Positions 38,139-49,455 of a stretch of 64,000 bases of DNA are shown piece by piece. The notes below the pieces were generated by a model. The model was not told where the DNA came from. It made no database searches and worked only from the letters and a program-made list of their open reading frames with translations. The DNA lies in contig CASGGR010000038.1 in assembly GCA_949318235.1 (NCBI GenBank), forward strand, positions 434,001 to 498,000, read 5' to 3'. The stretch is from Ecdyonurus torrentis. Lineage: Eukaryota > Arthropoda > Insecta > Ephemeroptera > Heptageniidae. Positions within the stretch are counted from its first letter, which is position 1. The number at the start of each line of letters is the position of its first letter. The position numbers and the translations under genes are program-made.

Positions 38139-39122
38139 AGTGAAAACTAAAATTGTCAATAACCCAAAAAGTATGCGTCGAAGCAAAAAAGTTCAAGACA
38201 TCTTTTTTGTAGAGAATTAAAAAACGTATGTTATAAGTCAAATTTGATGTCTGTAGCATTCTTAGTTTTTGAGAAATCATCAAAAGTAGTTTTAATCGTG
38301 TAAAAAGTATGATTCAAAACATTCAATAACATTTGGTTCTTGAAATAGAAACTTTGTTTCATGACTTGGTTTGGCTACATGATGAGTGAAAACTAAAATT
38401 GTCAATAACCCAAAAAGTATGCGTCGAAGCAAAAAAGTTCAAGACATCTTTTTTGTAGAGAATTGAAAAACCTATGTCATAAGTCAAATTTGATGTCTGT
38501 AGCATTCTTAGTTTTTGAGAAATCATCAAAACTAGTTTTAATCGTGTAAAAAGTATGATTAAAAACATTCAATAACATTTGGTTTTTGAAATAGACACTT
38601 TGTTTCATGACTTGGTTTGGCTACATGATGAGTGAAAACTAAAGTTGTCAATAACCCAAAAAGTATGCGTCGGAGCAAAAAAGTTCAAGATATCTTTTTT
38701 GTAGAGAATTGAAAAACCTATGTCATAAGTCAAATTTGATGTCTGTAGCATTCTTAGTTTTTGAGAAATCATCAAAATTGGTTTTATTCGTGTAAAAAGT
38801 ATGATTTTTATCATTCAATAACATTTGGTTCTTGAAATAGAAACTTTGTTTCATGACTTGGTTTGGCTACATGATGAGTGAAAACTAAAGTTGTCAATAA
38901 CCCAAAAAGTATGCGTCGGAGCAAAAAAGTTCAAGATATCTTTTTTGTAGAGAATTGAAAAACCTATGTCATAAGTCAAACTTGATGTCTGTAGCATTCT
39001 TAGTTTTTGAGAAATCATCAAAAGTAGTCTTAATCGTGTAAAAAGTATGATTCAAAACATTCAATAACATTTGGTTCTTGAAATAGAAACTTTGTTTCAT
39101 GACTTGGTTTGGCTACATGATG
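38139..39122 (+). repeat. 4-monomer variant P-R-S-C, Q missing
   Basis: P at 38139 is followed directly by R at 38385, so one 246-bp monomer has been lost relative to the 5-mer. P and Q both end with a177c and c212a, so the excision leaves no visible scar. The same 4-mer recurs at 46012-46995 in the second 32-mer copy. Confidence 0.87.
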
Positions 39123-40352
39123 AGTGAAAACTAAAATTGTCAATAACCCAAAAAGTATGCGTCGAAGCAAAAAAGTTCAAGACATATTTTTTGTAGAGAA
39201 TTGAAAAACCTATGATATAAGTCAAATTTGATGTCTGTAGCATTCTTAGTTTTTGAGAAATCATCAAAAGTAGTTTTAATCGTGTAAAAAGTATGATTCA
39301 AAACATTCAATAACATTTGGTTCTTGAAATAGAAACTTTGTTTCATGACTTGGTTTGGCTACATGATGAGTGAAAACTAAAATTGTCAATAACCCAAAAA
39401 GTATGCGTCGAAGCAAAAAAGTTCAAGACATCTTTTTTGTAGAGAATTGAAAAACCTATGTCATAAGTCAAATTTGATGTCTGTAGCATTCTTAGTTTTT
39501 GAGAAATCATCAAAACTAGTTTTAATCGTGTAAAAAGTATGATTCAAAACATTCAATAACATTTGGTTCTTGAAATAGAAACTTTGTTTCATGACTTGGT
39601 TTGGCTACATGATGAGTGAAAACTAAAATTGTCAATAACCCAAAAAGTATGCGTCGAAGCAAAAAAGTTCAAGACATCTTTTTTGTAGAGAATTGAAAAA
39701 CCTATGTCATAAGTCAAATTTGATGTCTGTAGCATTCTTAGTTTTTGAGAAATCATCAAAACTAGTTTTAATCGTGTAAAAAGTATGATTAAAAACATTC
39801 AATAACATTTGGTTTTTGAAATAGACACTTTGTTTCATGACTTGGTTTGGCTACATGATGAGTGAAAACTAAAGTTGTCAATAACCCAAAAAGTATGCGT
39901 CGGAGCAAAAAAGTTCAAGATATCTTTTTTGTAGAGAATTGAAAAACCTATGTCATAAGTCAAATTTGATGTCTGTAGCATTCTTAGTTTTTGAGAAATC
40001 ATCAAAATTGGTTTTATTCGTGTAAAAAGTATGATTTTTATCATTCAATAACATTTGGTTCTTGAAATAGAAACTTTGTTTCATGACTTGGTTTGGCTAC
40101 ATGATGAGTGAAAACTAAAGTTGTCAATAACCCAAAAAGTATGCGTCGGAGCAAAAAAGTTCAAGATATCTTTTTTGTAGAGAATTGAAAAACCTATGTC
40201 ATAAGTCAAACTTGATGTCTGTAGCATTCTTAGTTTTTGAGAAATCATCAAAAGTAGTCTTAATCGTGTAAAAAGTATGATTCAAAACATTCAATAACAT
40301 TTGGTTCTTGAAATAGAAACTTTGTTTCATGACTTGGTTTGGCTACATGATG
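39123..40352 (+). repeat. 5-monomer variant T-Q-R-S-C
   Basis: T at 39123 has the left side of F (c64a, t93a, c94t) and the right side of P (c148g, a177c, c212a). It takes the place of P. The switch lies between bases 94 and 148. Q, R, S and C follow normally. The twin is at 46996-48225. Confidence 0.85.
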
Positions 40353-41582
40353 AGTGAAAACTAAAATTGTCAATAACCCAAAAAGTATGCGTCGAAGCAA
40401 AAAAGTTCAAGACATCTTTTTTGTAGAGAATTAAAAAACGTATGTTATAAGTCAAATTTGATGTCTGTAGCATTCTTAGTTTTTGAGAAATCATCAAAAG
40501 TAGTTTTAATCGTGTAAAAAGTATGATTCAAAACATTCAATAACATTTGGTTCTTGAAATAGAAACTTTGTTTCATGACTTGGTTTGGCTACATGATGAG
40601 TGAAAACTAAAATTGTCAATAACCCAAAAAGTATGCGTCGAAGCAAAAAAGTTCAAGACATCTTTTTTGTAGAGAATTGAAAAACCTATGTCATAAGTCA
40701 AATTTGATGTCTGTAGCATTCTTAGTTTTTGAGAAATCATCAAAACTAGTTTTAATCGTGTAAAAAGTATGATTCAAAACATTCAATAACATTTGGTTCT
40801 TGAAATAGAAACTTTGTTTCATGACTTGGTTTGGCTACATGATGAGTGAAAACTAAAATTGTCAATAACCCAAAAAGTATGCGTCGAAGCAAAAAAGTTC
40901 AAGACATCTTTTTTGTAGAGAATTGAAAAACCTATGTCATAAGTCAAATTTGATGTCTGTAGCATTCTTAGTTTTTGAGAAATCATCAAAACTAGTTTTA
41001 ATCGTGTAAAAAGTATGATTAAAAACATTCAATAACATTTGGTTTTTGAAATAGACACTTTGTTTCATGACTTGGTTTGGCTACATAATGAGTGAAAACT
41101 AAAGTTGTCAATAACCCAAAAAGTATGCGTCGGAGCAAAAAAGTTCAAGATATCTTTTTTGTAGAGAATTGAAAAACCTATGTCATAAGTCAAATTTGAT
41201 GTCTGTAGCATTCTTAGTTTTTGAGAAATCATCAAAATTGGTTTTATTCGTGTAAAAAGTATGATTTTTATCATTCAATAACATTTGGTTCTTGAAATAG
41301 AAACTTTGTTTCATGACTTGGTTTGGCTACATGATGAGTGAAAACTAAAGTTGTCAATAACCCAAAAAGTATGCGTCGGAGCAAAAAAGTTCAAGATATC
41401 TTTTTTGTAGAGAATTGAAAAACCTATGTCATAAGTCAAACTTGATGTCTGTAGCATTCTTAGTTTTTGAGAAATCATCAAAAGTAGTCTTAATCGTGTA
41501 AAAAGTATGATTCAAAACATTCAATAACATTTGGTTCTTGAAATAGAAACATTGTTTCATGACTTGGTTTGGCTACATGATG
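40353..41582 (+). repeat. 5-monomer HOR P-Q-R-S-C
   Basis: Standard order. The boundary of R and S reads ctacataatg (g243a), and the C monomer has a t-to-a change at 41551 giving aaacattg. Both marks are repeated 7873 bp downstream, and only the first is seen further on. Confidence 0.88.
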
Positions 41583-43058
41583 AGTGAAAACTAAAATTGT
41601 CAATAACCCAAAAAGTATGCGTCGAAGCAAAAAAGTTCAAGACATATTTTTTGTAGAGAATTGAAAAACCTATGATATAAGTCAAATTTGATGTCTGTAG
41701 CATTCTTAGTTTTTGAGAAATCATCAAAACTAGTTTTAATCGTGTAAAAAGTATGATTAAAAACATTCAATAACATTTGGTTCTTGAAATAGACACTTTG
41801 TTTCATTACTTGGTTTGGCTACATGATGAGTAAAAACTAAAGTTGTCAATAACCCAAAAAGTATGCGTCGGAGCAAAAAAGTTCAAGATATCTTTTTTGT
41901 AGAGAATTGAAAAACCTATGACATAAGTTAAATTTGATGTCTGTAGCATTCTTAGTTTTTGAGAAATCATCAAAACTAGTTTTAATCGTGTAAAAAGTAT
42001 GATTAAAAACATTCAATAACATTTGGTTCTTGAAATAGACACTTTGTTTCATGACTTGGTTTGGCTACATGATGAGTGAAAACTAAAGTTGTCAATAACC
42101 CAAAAAGTATGCGTCGGAGCAAAAAAGTTCAAGATATCTTTTTTGTAGAGAATTGAAAAACCTATGTCATAAGTCAAATTTGATGTCTGTAGCATTCTTA
42201 GTTTTTGAGAAATCATCAAAACTAGTTTTAATCGTGTAAAAAGTATGATTCAAAACATTCAATAACATTTGGTTCTTGAAATAGAAACTTTGTTTCATGA
42301 CTTGGTTTGGCTACATGATGAGTGAAAACTAAAATTGTCAATAACCCAAAAAGTATGCGTCGAAGCAAAAAAGTTCAAGACATCTTTTTTGTAGAGAATT
42401 GAAAAACCTATGTCATAAGTCAAATTTGATGTCTGTAGCATTCTTAGTTTTTGAGAAATCATCAAAACTAGTTTTAATCGTGTAAAAAGTATGATTAAAA
42501 ACATTCAATAACATTTGGTTTTTGAAATAGACACTTTGTTTCATGACTTGGTTTGGCTACATGATGAGTGAAAACTAAAGTTGTCAATAACCCAAAAAGT
42601 ATGCGTCGGAGCAAAAAAGTTCAAGATATCTTTTTTGTAGAGAATTGAAAAACCTATGTCATAAGTCAAATTTGATGTCTGTAGCATTCTTAGTTTTTGA
42701 GAAATCATCAAAATTGGTTTTATTCGTGTAAAAAGTATGATTTTTATCATTCAATAACATTTGGTTCTTGAAATAGAAACTTTGTTTCATGACTTGGTTT
42801 GGCTACATGATGAGTGAAAACTAAAGTTGTCAATAACCCAAAAAGTATGCGTCGGAGCAAAAAAGTTCAAGATATCTTTTTTGTAGAGAATTGAAAAACC
42901 TATGTCATAAGTCAAACTTGATGTCTGTAGCATTCTTAGTTTTTGAGAAATCATCAAAAGTAGTCTTAATCGTGTAAAAAGTATGATTCAAAACATTCAA
43001 TAACATTTGGTTCTTGAAATAGAAACTTTGTTTCATGACTTGGTTTGGCTACATGATG
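41583..43058 (+). repeat. 6-monomer HOR F-G-U-R-S-C (1476 bp)
   Basis: F-G as in region 1, but G at 41829 has t93a (gacat). U at 42075 is A on the left and Q on the right (a177c, c212a). R-S-C then follows as in the 5-mer. The unit looks like a region-1 F-G-A segment spliced onto R-S-C. Confidence 0.87.
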
Positions 43059-44042
43059 AGTGAAAACTAAAATTGTCAATAACCCAAAAAGTATGCGTCG
43101 AAGCAAAAAAGTTCAAGACATCTTTTATGTAGAGAATTAAAAAACGTATGTTATAAGTCAAATTTGATGTCTGTAGCATTCTTAGTTTTTGAGAAATCAT
43201 CAAAAGTAGTTTTAATCGTGTAAAAAGTATGATTCAAAACATTCAATAACATTTGGTTCTTGAAATAGAAACTTTGTTTCATGACTTGGTTTGGCTACAT
43301 GATGAGTGAAAACTAAAATTGTCAATAACCCAAAAAGTATGCGTCGAAGCAAAAAAGTTCAAGACATCTTTTTTGTAGAGAATTGAAAAACCTATGTCAT
43401 AAGTCAAATTTGATGTCTGTAGCATTCTTAGTTTTTGAGAAATCATCAAAACTAGTTTTAATCGTGTAAAAAGTATGATTCAAAACATTCAATAACATTT
43501 GGTTCTTGAAATAGAAACTTTGTTTCATGACTTGGTTTGGCTACATGATGAGTGAAAACTAAAATTGTCAATAACCCAAAAAGTATGCGTCGAAGCAAAA
43601 AAGTTCAAGACATCTTTTTTGTAGAGAATTGAAAAACCTATGTCATAAGTCAAATTTGATGTCTGTAGCATTCTTAGTTTTTGAGAAATCATCAAAACTA
43701 GTTTTAATCGTGTAAAAAGTATGATTAAAAACATTCAATAACATTTGGTTTTTGAAATAGACACTTTGTTTCATGACTTGGTTTGGCTACATGATGAGTG
43801 AAAACTAAAGTTGTCAATAACCCAAAAAGTATGCGTCGGAGCAAAAAAGTTCAAGATATCTTTTTTGTAGAGAATTGAAAAACCTATGTCATAAGTCAAA
43901 TTTGATGTCTGTAGCATTCTTAGTTTTTGAGAAATCATCAAAATTGGTTTTATTCGTGTAAAAAGTATGATTTTTATCATTCAATAACATTTGGTTCTTG
44001 AAATAGAAACTTTGTTTCATGACTTGGTTTGGCTACATGATG
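43059..44042 (+). repeat. P*-Q-R-S, end of 32-mer copy 1
   Basis: P* at 43059 has cttttatgtag in place of ctttttt. It recurs at 50932, 54868 and 59542, each time after an R(-S)-C segment that follows F-G-U. S is followed by N of the next copy and not by C, so this is the duplication seam. Confidence 0.87.
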
Positions 44043-44289
44043 AGTGAAAACTAAAGTTGTCAATAACCCAAAAAGTATGCGTCGGAGCAAAAAAGTTCAA
44101 GATATCTTTTTTGTAGAGAATTGAAAAACCTATGTCATAAGTCAAATTTGATGTCTGTAGCATTCTTAGTTTTTGAGAAATCATCAAAATTGGTTTTATT
44201 CGTGTAAAAAGTATGATTTTTAATCATTCAATAACATTTGGTTCTTGAAATAGAAACTTTCTTTCATGACTTGGTTTGGCTACATGATG
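44043..44289 (+). repeat. 247-bp monomer, type N with g218c
   Basis: This is the last 247-bp monomer in the window, with the extra base near 44214. Every monomer after it is 246 bp, so register is constant from 44290 to the end. Confidence 0.9.
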
Positions 44290-44535
44290 AGTGAAAACTA
44301 AAATTGTCAATAACCCAAAAAGTATGCGTCGGAGCAAAAAAGTTCAAGACATCTTTTTTGTAGAGACTTGAAAAACCTATGTTATAAGTCAAATTTGATG
44401 TCTGTAGCATTCTTAGTTTTTGAGCAATCATCAAAACTAGTTTTAATCGTGTAAAAAGTATGATTTTTATCATTCAATAACATTTGGTTCTTGAAATAGA
44501 CACTTTGTTTCATGACTTGGTTTTACTACATGATA

Positions 44536-44781
44536 AGTGAAAACTAAAATTGTCAATAACCCAAAAAGTATGCGTCGGAGCAAAAAAGTTTAAGACATCT
44601 TTTTTGTAGAGAATTAAAAAACCTATGTTATAAGTCAAATTTGATGTCTGTAGCATTCTTAGTTTTTGAGAAATCATCAAAACTAGTTTTAATCGTGTAA
44701 AAAGTATGATTCAAAACATTCAATAACATTTGGTTCTTGAAATAGAAACTTTGTTTCATGACTTGGTTTGGCTACATGATG
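44536..44781 (+). repeat. Divergent monomer type O, copy 3
   Basis: It is the twin of the O at 36663, with a177c and c212a, and leads into P at 44782. It is carried along by the 32-mer duplication and is not an independent divergent copy. Confidence 0.87.
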
Positions 44782-47700
44782 AGTGAAAACTAAAATTGTC
44801 AATAACCCAAAAAGTATGCGTCGAAGCAAAAAAGTTCAAGACATCTTTTTTGTAGAGAATTAAAAAACGTATGTTATAAGTCAAATTTGATGTCTGTAGC
44901 ATTCTTAGTTTTTGAGAAATCATCAAAAGTAGTTTTAATCGTGTAAAAAGTATGATTCAAAACATTCAATAACATTTGGTTCTTGAAATAGAAACTTTGT
45001 TTCATGACTTGGTTTGGCTACATGATGAGTGAAAACTAAAATTGTCAATAACCCAAAAAGTATGCGTCGAAGCAAAAAAGTTCAAGACATCTTTTTTGTA
45101 GAGAATTGAAAAACCTATGTCATAAGTCAAATTTGATGTCTGTAGCATTCTTAGTTTTTGAGAAATCATCAAAACTAGTTTTAATCGTGTAAAAAGTATG
45201 ATTCAAAACATTCAATAACATTTGGTTCTTGAAATAGAAACTTTGTTTCATGACTTGGTTTGGCTACATGATGAGTGAAAACTAAAATTGTCAATAACCC
45301 AAAAAGTATGCGTCGAAGCAAAAAAGTTCAAGACATCTTTTTTGTAGAGAATTGAAAAACCTATGTCATAAGTCAAATTTGATGTCTGTAGCATTCTTAG
45401 TTTTTGAGAAATCATCAAAACTAGTTTTAATCGTGTAAAAAGTATGATTAAAAACATTCAATAACATTTGGTTTTTGAAATAGACACTTTGTTTCATGAC
45501 TTGGTTTGGCTACATGATGAGTGAAAACTAAAGTTGTCAATAACCCAAAAAGTATGCGTCGGAGCAAAAAAGTTCAAGATATCTTTTTTGTAGAGAATTG
45601 AAAAACCTATGTCATAAGTCAAATTTGATGTCTGTAGCATTCTTAGTTTTTGAGAAATCATCAAAATTGGTTTTATTCGTGTAAAAAGTATGATTTTTAT
45701 CATTCAATAACATTTGGTTCTTGAAATAGAAACTTTGTTTCATGACTTGGTTTGGCTACATGATGAGTGAAAACTAAAGTTGTCAATAACCCAAAAAGTA
45801 TGCGTCGGAGCAAAAAAGTTCAAGATATCTTTTTTGTAGAGAATTGAAAAACCTATGTCATAAGTCAAACTTGATGTCTGTAGCATTCTTAGTTTTTGAG
45901 AAATCATCAAAAGTAGTCTTAATCGTGTAAAAAGTATGATTCAAAACATTCAATAACATTTGGTTCTTGAAATAGAAACTTTGTTTCATGACTTGGTTTG
46001 GCTACATGATGAGTGAAAACTAAAATTGTCAATAACCCAAAAAGTATGCGTCGAAGCAAAAAAGTTCAAGACATCTTTTTTGTAGAGAATTAAAAAACGT
46101 ATGTTATAAGTCAAATTTGATGTCTGTAGCATTCTTAGTTTTTGAGAAATCATCAAAAGTAGTTTTAATCGTGTAAAAAGTATGATTCAAAACATTCAAT
46201 AACATTTGGTTCTTGAAATAGAAACTTTGTTTCATGACTTGGTTTGGCTACATGATGAGTGAAAACTAAAATTGTCAATAACCCAAAAAGTATGCGTCGA
46301 AGCAAAAAAGTTCAAGACATCTTTTTTGTAGAGAATTGAAAAACCTATGTCATAAGTCAAATTTGATGTCTGTAGCATTCTTAGTTTTTGAGAAATCATC
46401 AAAACTAGTTTTAATCGTGTAAAAAGTATGATTAAAAACATTCAATAACATTTGGTTTTTGAAATAGACACTTTGTTTCATGACTTGGTTTGGCTACATG
46501 ATGAGTGAAAACTAAAGTTGTCAATAACCCAAAAAGTATGCGTCGGAGCAAAAAAGTTCAAGATATCTTTTTTGTAGAGAATTGAAAAACCTATGTCATA
46601 AGTCAAATTTGATGTCTGTAGCATTCTTAGTTTTTGAGAAATCATCAAAATTGGTTTTATTCGTGTAAAAAGTATGATTTTTATCATTCAATAACATTTG
46701 GTTCTTGAAATAGAAACTTTGTTTCATGACTTGGTTTGGCTACATGATGAGTGAAAACTAAAGTTGTCAATAACCCAAAAAGTATGCGTCGGAGCAAAAA
46801 AGTTCAAGATATCTTTTTTGTAGAGAATTGAAAAACCTATGTCATAAGTCAAACTTGATGTCTGTAGCATTCTTAGTTTTTGAGAAATCATCAAAAGTAG
46901 TCTTAATCGTGTAAAAAGTATGATTCAAAACATTCAATAACATTTGGTTCTTGAAATAGAAACTTTGTTTCATGACTTGGTTTGGCTACATGATGAGTGA
47001 AAACTAAAATTGTCAATAACCCAAAAAGTATGCGTCGAAGCAAAAAAGTTCAAGACATATTTTTTGTAGAGAATTGAAAAACCTATGATATAAGTCAAAT
47101 TTGATGTCTGTAGCATTCTTAGTTTTTGAGAAATCATCAAAAGTAGTTTTAATCGTGTAAAAAGTATGATTCAAAACATTCAATAACATTTGGTTCTTGA
47201 AATAGAAACTTTGTTTCATGACTTGGTTTGGCTACATGATGAGTGAAAACTAAAATTGTCAATAACCCAAAAAGTATGCGTCGAAGCAAAAAAGTTCAAG
47301 ACATCTTTTTTGTAGAGAATTGAAAAACCTATGTCATAAGTCAAATTTGATGTCTGTAGCATTCTTAGTTTTTGAGAAATCATCAAAACTAGTTTTAATC
47401 GTGTAAAAAGTATGATTCAAAACATTCAATAACATTTGGTTCTTGAAATAGAAACTTTGTTTCATGACTTGGTTTGGCTACATGATGAGTGAAAACTAAA
47501 ATTGTCAATAACCCAAAAAGTATGCGTCGAAGCAAAAAAGTTCAAGACATCTTTTTTGTAGAGAATTGAAAAACCTATGTCATAAGTCAAATTTGATGTC
47601 TGTAGCATTCTTAGTTTTTGAGAAATCATCAAAACTAGTTTTAATCGTGTAAAAAGTATGATTAAAAACATTCAATAACATTTGGTTTTTGAAATAGACA

Positions 47701-49455
47701 CTTTGTTTCATGACTTGGTTTGGCTACATGATGAGTGAAAACTAAAGTTGTCAATAACCCAAAAAGTATGCGTCGGAGCAAAAAAGTTCAAGATATCTTT
47801 TTTGTAGAGAATTGAAAAACCTATGTCATAAGTCAAATTTGATGTCTGTAGCATTCTTAGTTTTTGAGAAATCATCAAAATTGGTTTTATTCGTGTAAAA
47901 AGTATGATTTTTATCATTCAATAACATTTGGTTCTTGAAATAGAAACTTTGTTTCATGACTTGGTTTGGCTACATGATGAGTGAAAACTAAAGTTGTCAA
48001 TAACCCAAAAAGTATGCGTCGGAGCAAAAAAGTTCAAGATATCTTTTTTGTAGAGAATTGAAAAACCTATGTCATAAGTCAAACTTGATGTCTGTAGCAT
48101 TCTTAGTTTTTGAGAAATCATCAAAAGTAGTCTTAATCGTGTAAAAAGTATGATTCAAAACATTCAATAACATTTGGTTCTTGAAATAGAAACTTTGTTT
48201 CATGACTTGGTTTGGCTACATGATGAGTGAAAACTAAAATTGTCAATAACCCAAAAAGTATGCGTCGAAGCAAAAAAGTTCAAGACATCTTTTTTGTAGA
48301 GAATTAAAAAACGTATGTTATAAGTCAAATTTGATGTCTGTAGCATTCTTAGTTTTTGAGAAATCATCAAAAGTAGTTTTAATCGTGTAAAAAGTATGAT
48401 TCAAAACATTCAATAACATTTGGTTCTTGAAATAGAAACTTTGTTTCATGACTTGGTTTGGCTACATGATGAGTGAAAACTAAAATTGTCAATAACCCAA
48501 AAAGTATGCGTCGAAGCAAAAAAGTTCAAGACATCTTTTTTGTAGAGAATTGAAAAACCTATGTCATAAGTCAAATTTGATGTCTGTAGCATTCTTAGTT
48601 TTTGAGAAATCATCAAAACTAGTTTTAATCGTGTAAAAAGTATGATTCAAAACATTCAATAACATTTGGTTCTTGAAATAGAAACTTTGTTTCATGACTT
48701 GGTTTGGCTACATGATGAGTGAAAACTAAAATTGTCAATAACCCAAAAAGTATGCGTCGAAGCAAAAAAGTTCAAGACATCTTTTTTGTAGAGAATTGAA
48801 AAACCTATGTCATAAGTCAAATTTGATGTCTGTAGCATTCTTAGTTTTTGAGAAATCATCAAAACTAGTTTTAATCGTGTAAAAAGTATGATTAAAAACA
48901 TTCAATAACATTTGGTTTTTGAAATAGACACTTTGTTTCATGACTTGGTTTGGCTACATAATGAGTGAAAACTAAAGTTGTCAATAACCCAAAAAGTATG
49001 CGTCGGAGCAAAAAAGTTCAAGATATCTTTTTTGTAGAGAATTGAAAAACCTATGTCATAAGTCAAATTTGATGTCTGTAGCATTCTTAGTTTTTGAGAA
49101 ATCATCAAAATTGGTTTTATTCGTGTAAAAAGTATGATTTTTATCATTCAATAACATTTGGTTCTTGAAATAGAAACTTTGTTTCATGACTTGGTTTGGC
49201 TACATGATGAGTGAAAACTAAAGTTGTCAATAACCCAAAAAGTATGCGTCGGAGCAAAAAAGTTCAAGATATCTTTTTTGTAGAGAATTGAAAAACCTAT
49301 GTCATAAGTCAAACTTGATGTCTGTAGCATTCTTAGTTTTTGAGAAATCATCAAAAGTAGTCTTAATCGTGTAAAAAGTATGATTCAAAACATTCAATAA
49401 CATTTGGTTCTTGAAATAGAAACATTGTTTCATGACTTGGTTTGGCTACATGATG

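Larger units (their letters stand above)
36170..44042 (+). repeat. 32-monomer tandem duplication, copy 1 (7873 bp)
   Basis: The order is N-J'-O, P-Q-R-S-C, P-R-S-C, T-Q-R-S-C, P-Q-R-S-C, F-G-U-R-S-C, P*-Q-R-S. The same 32 monomers follow at 44043-51915. Shared rare markers include ctacataatg before the S at 41091, a t-to-a change at 41551, gacat in the G at 41829 and the broken T-run in P* at 43059. The left edge is clear: the monomers before 36170 (M) and before 44043 (S) differ. I noticed no difference between copies by eye, which means either a very recent event or an assembly duplication. Confidence 0.9.
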
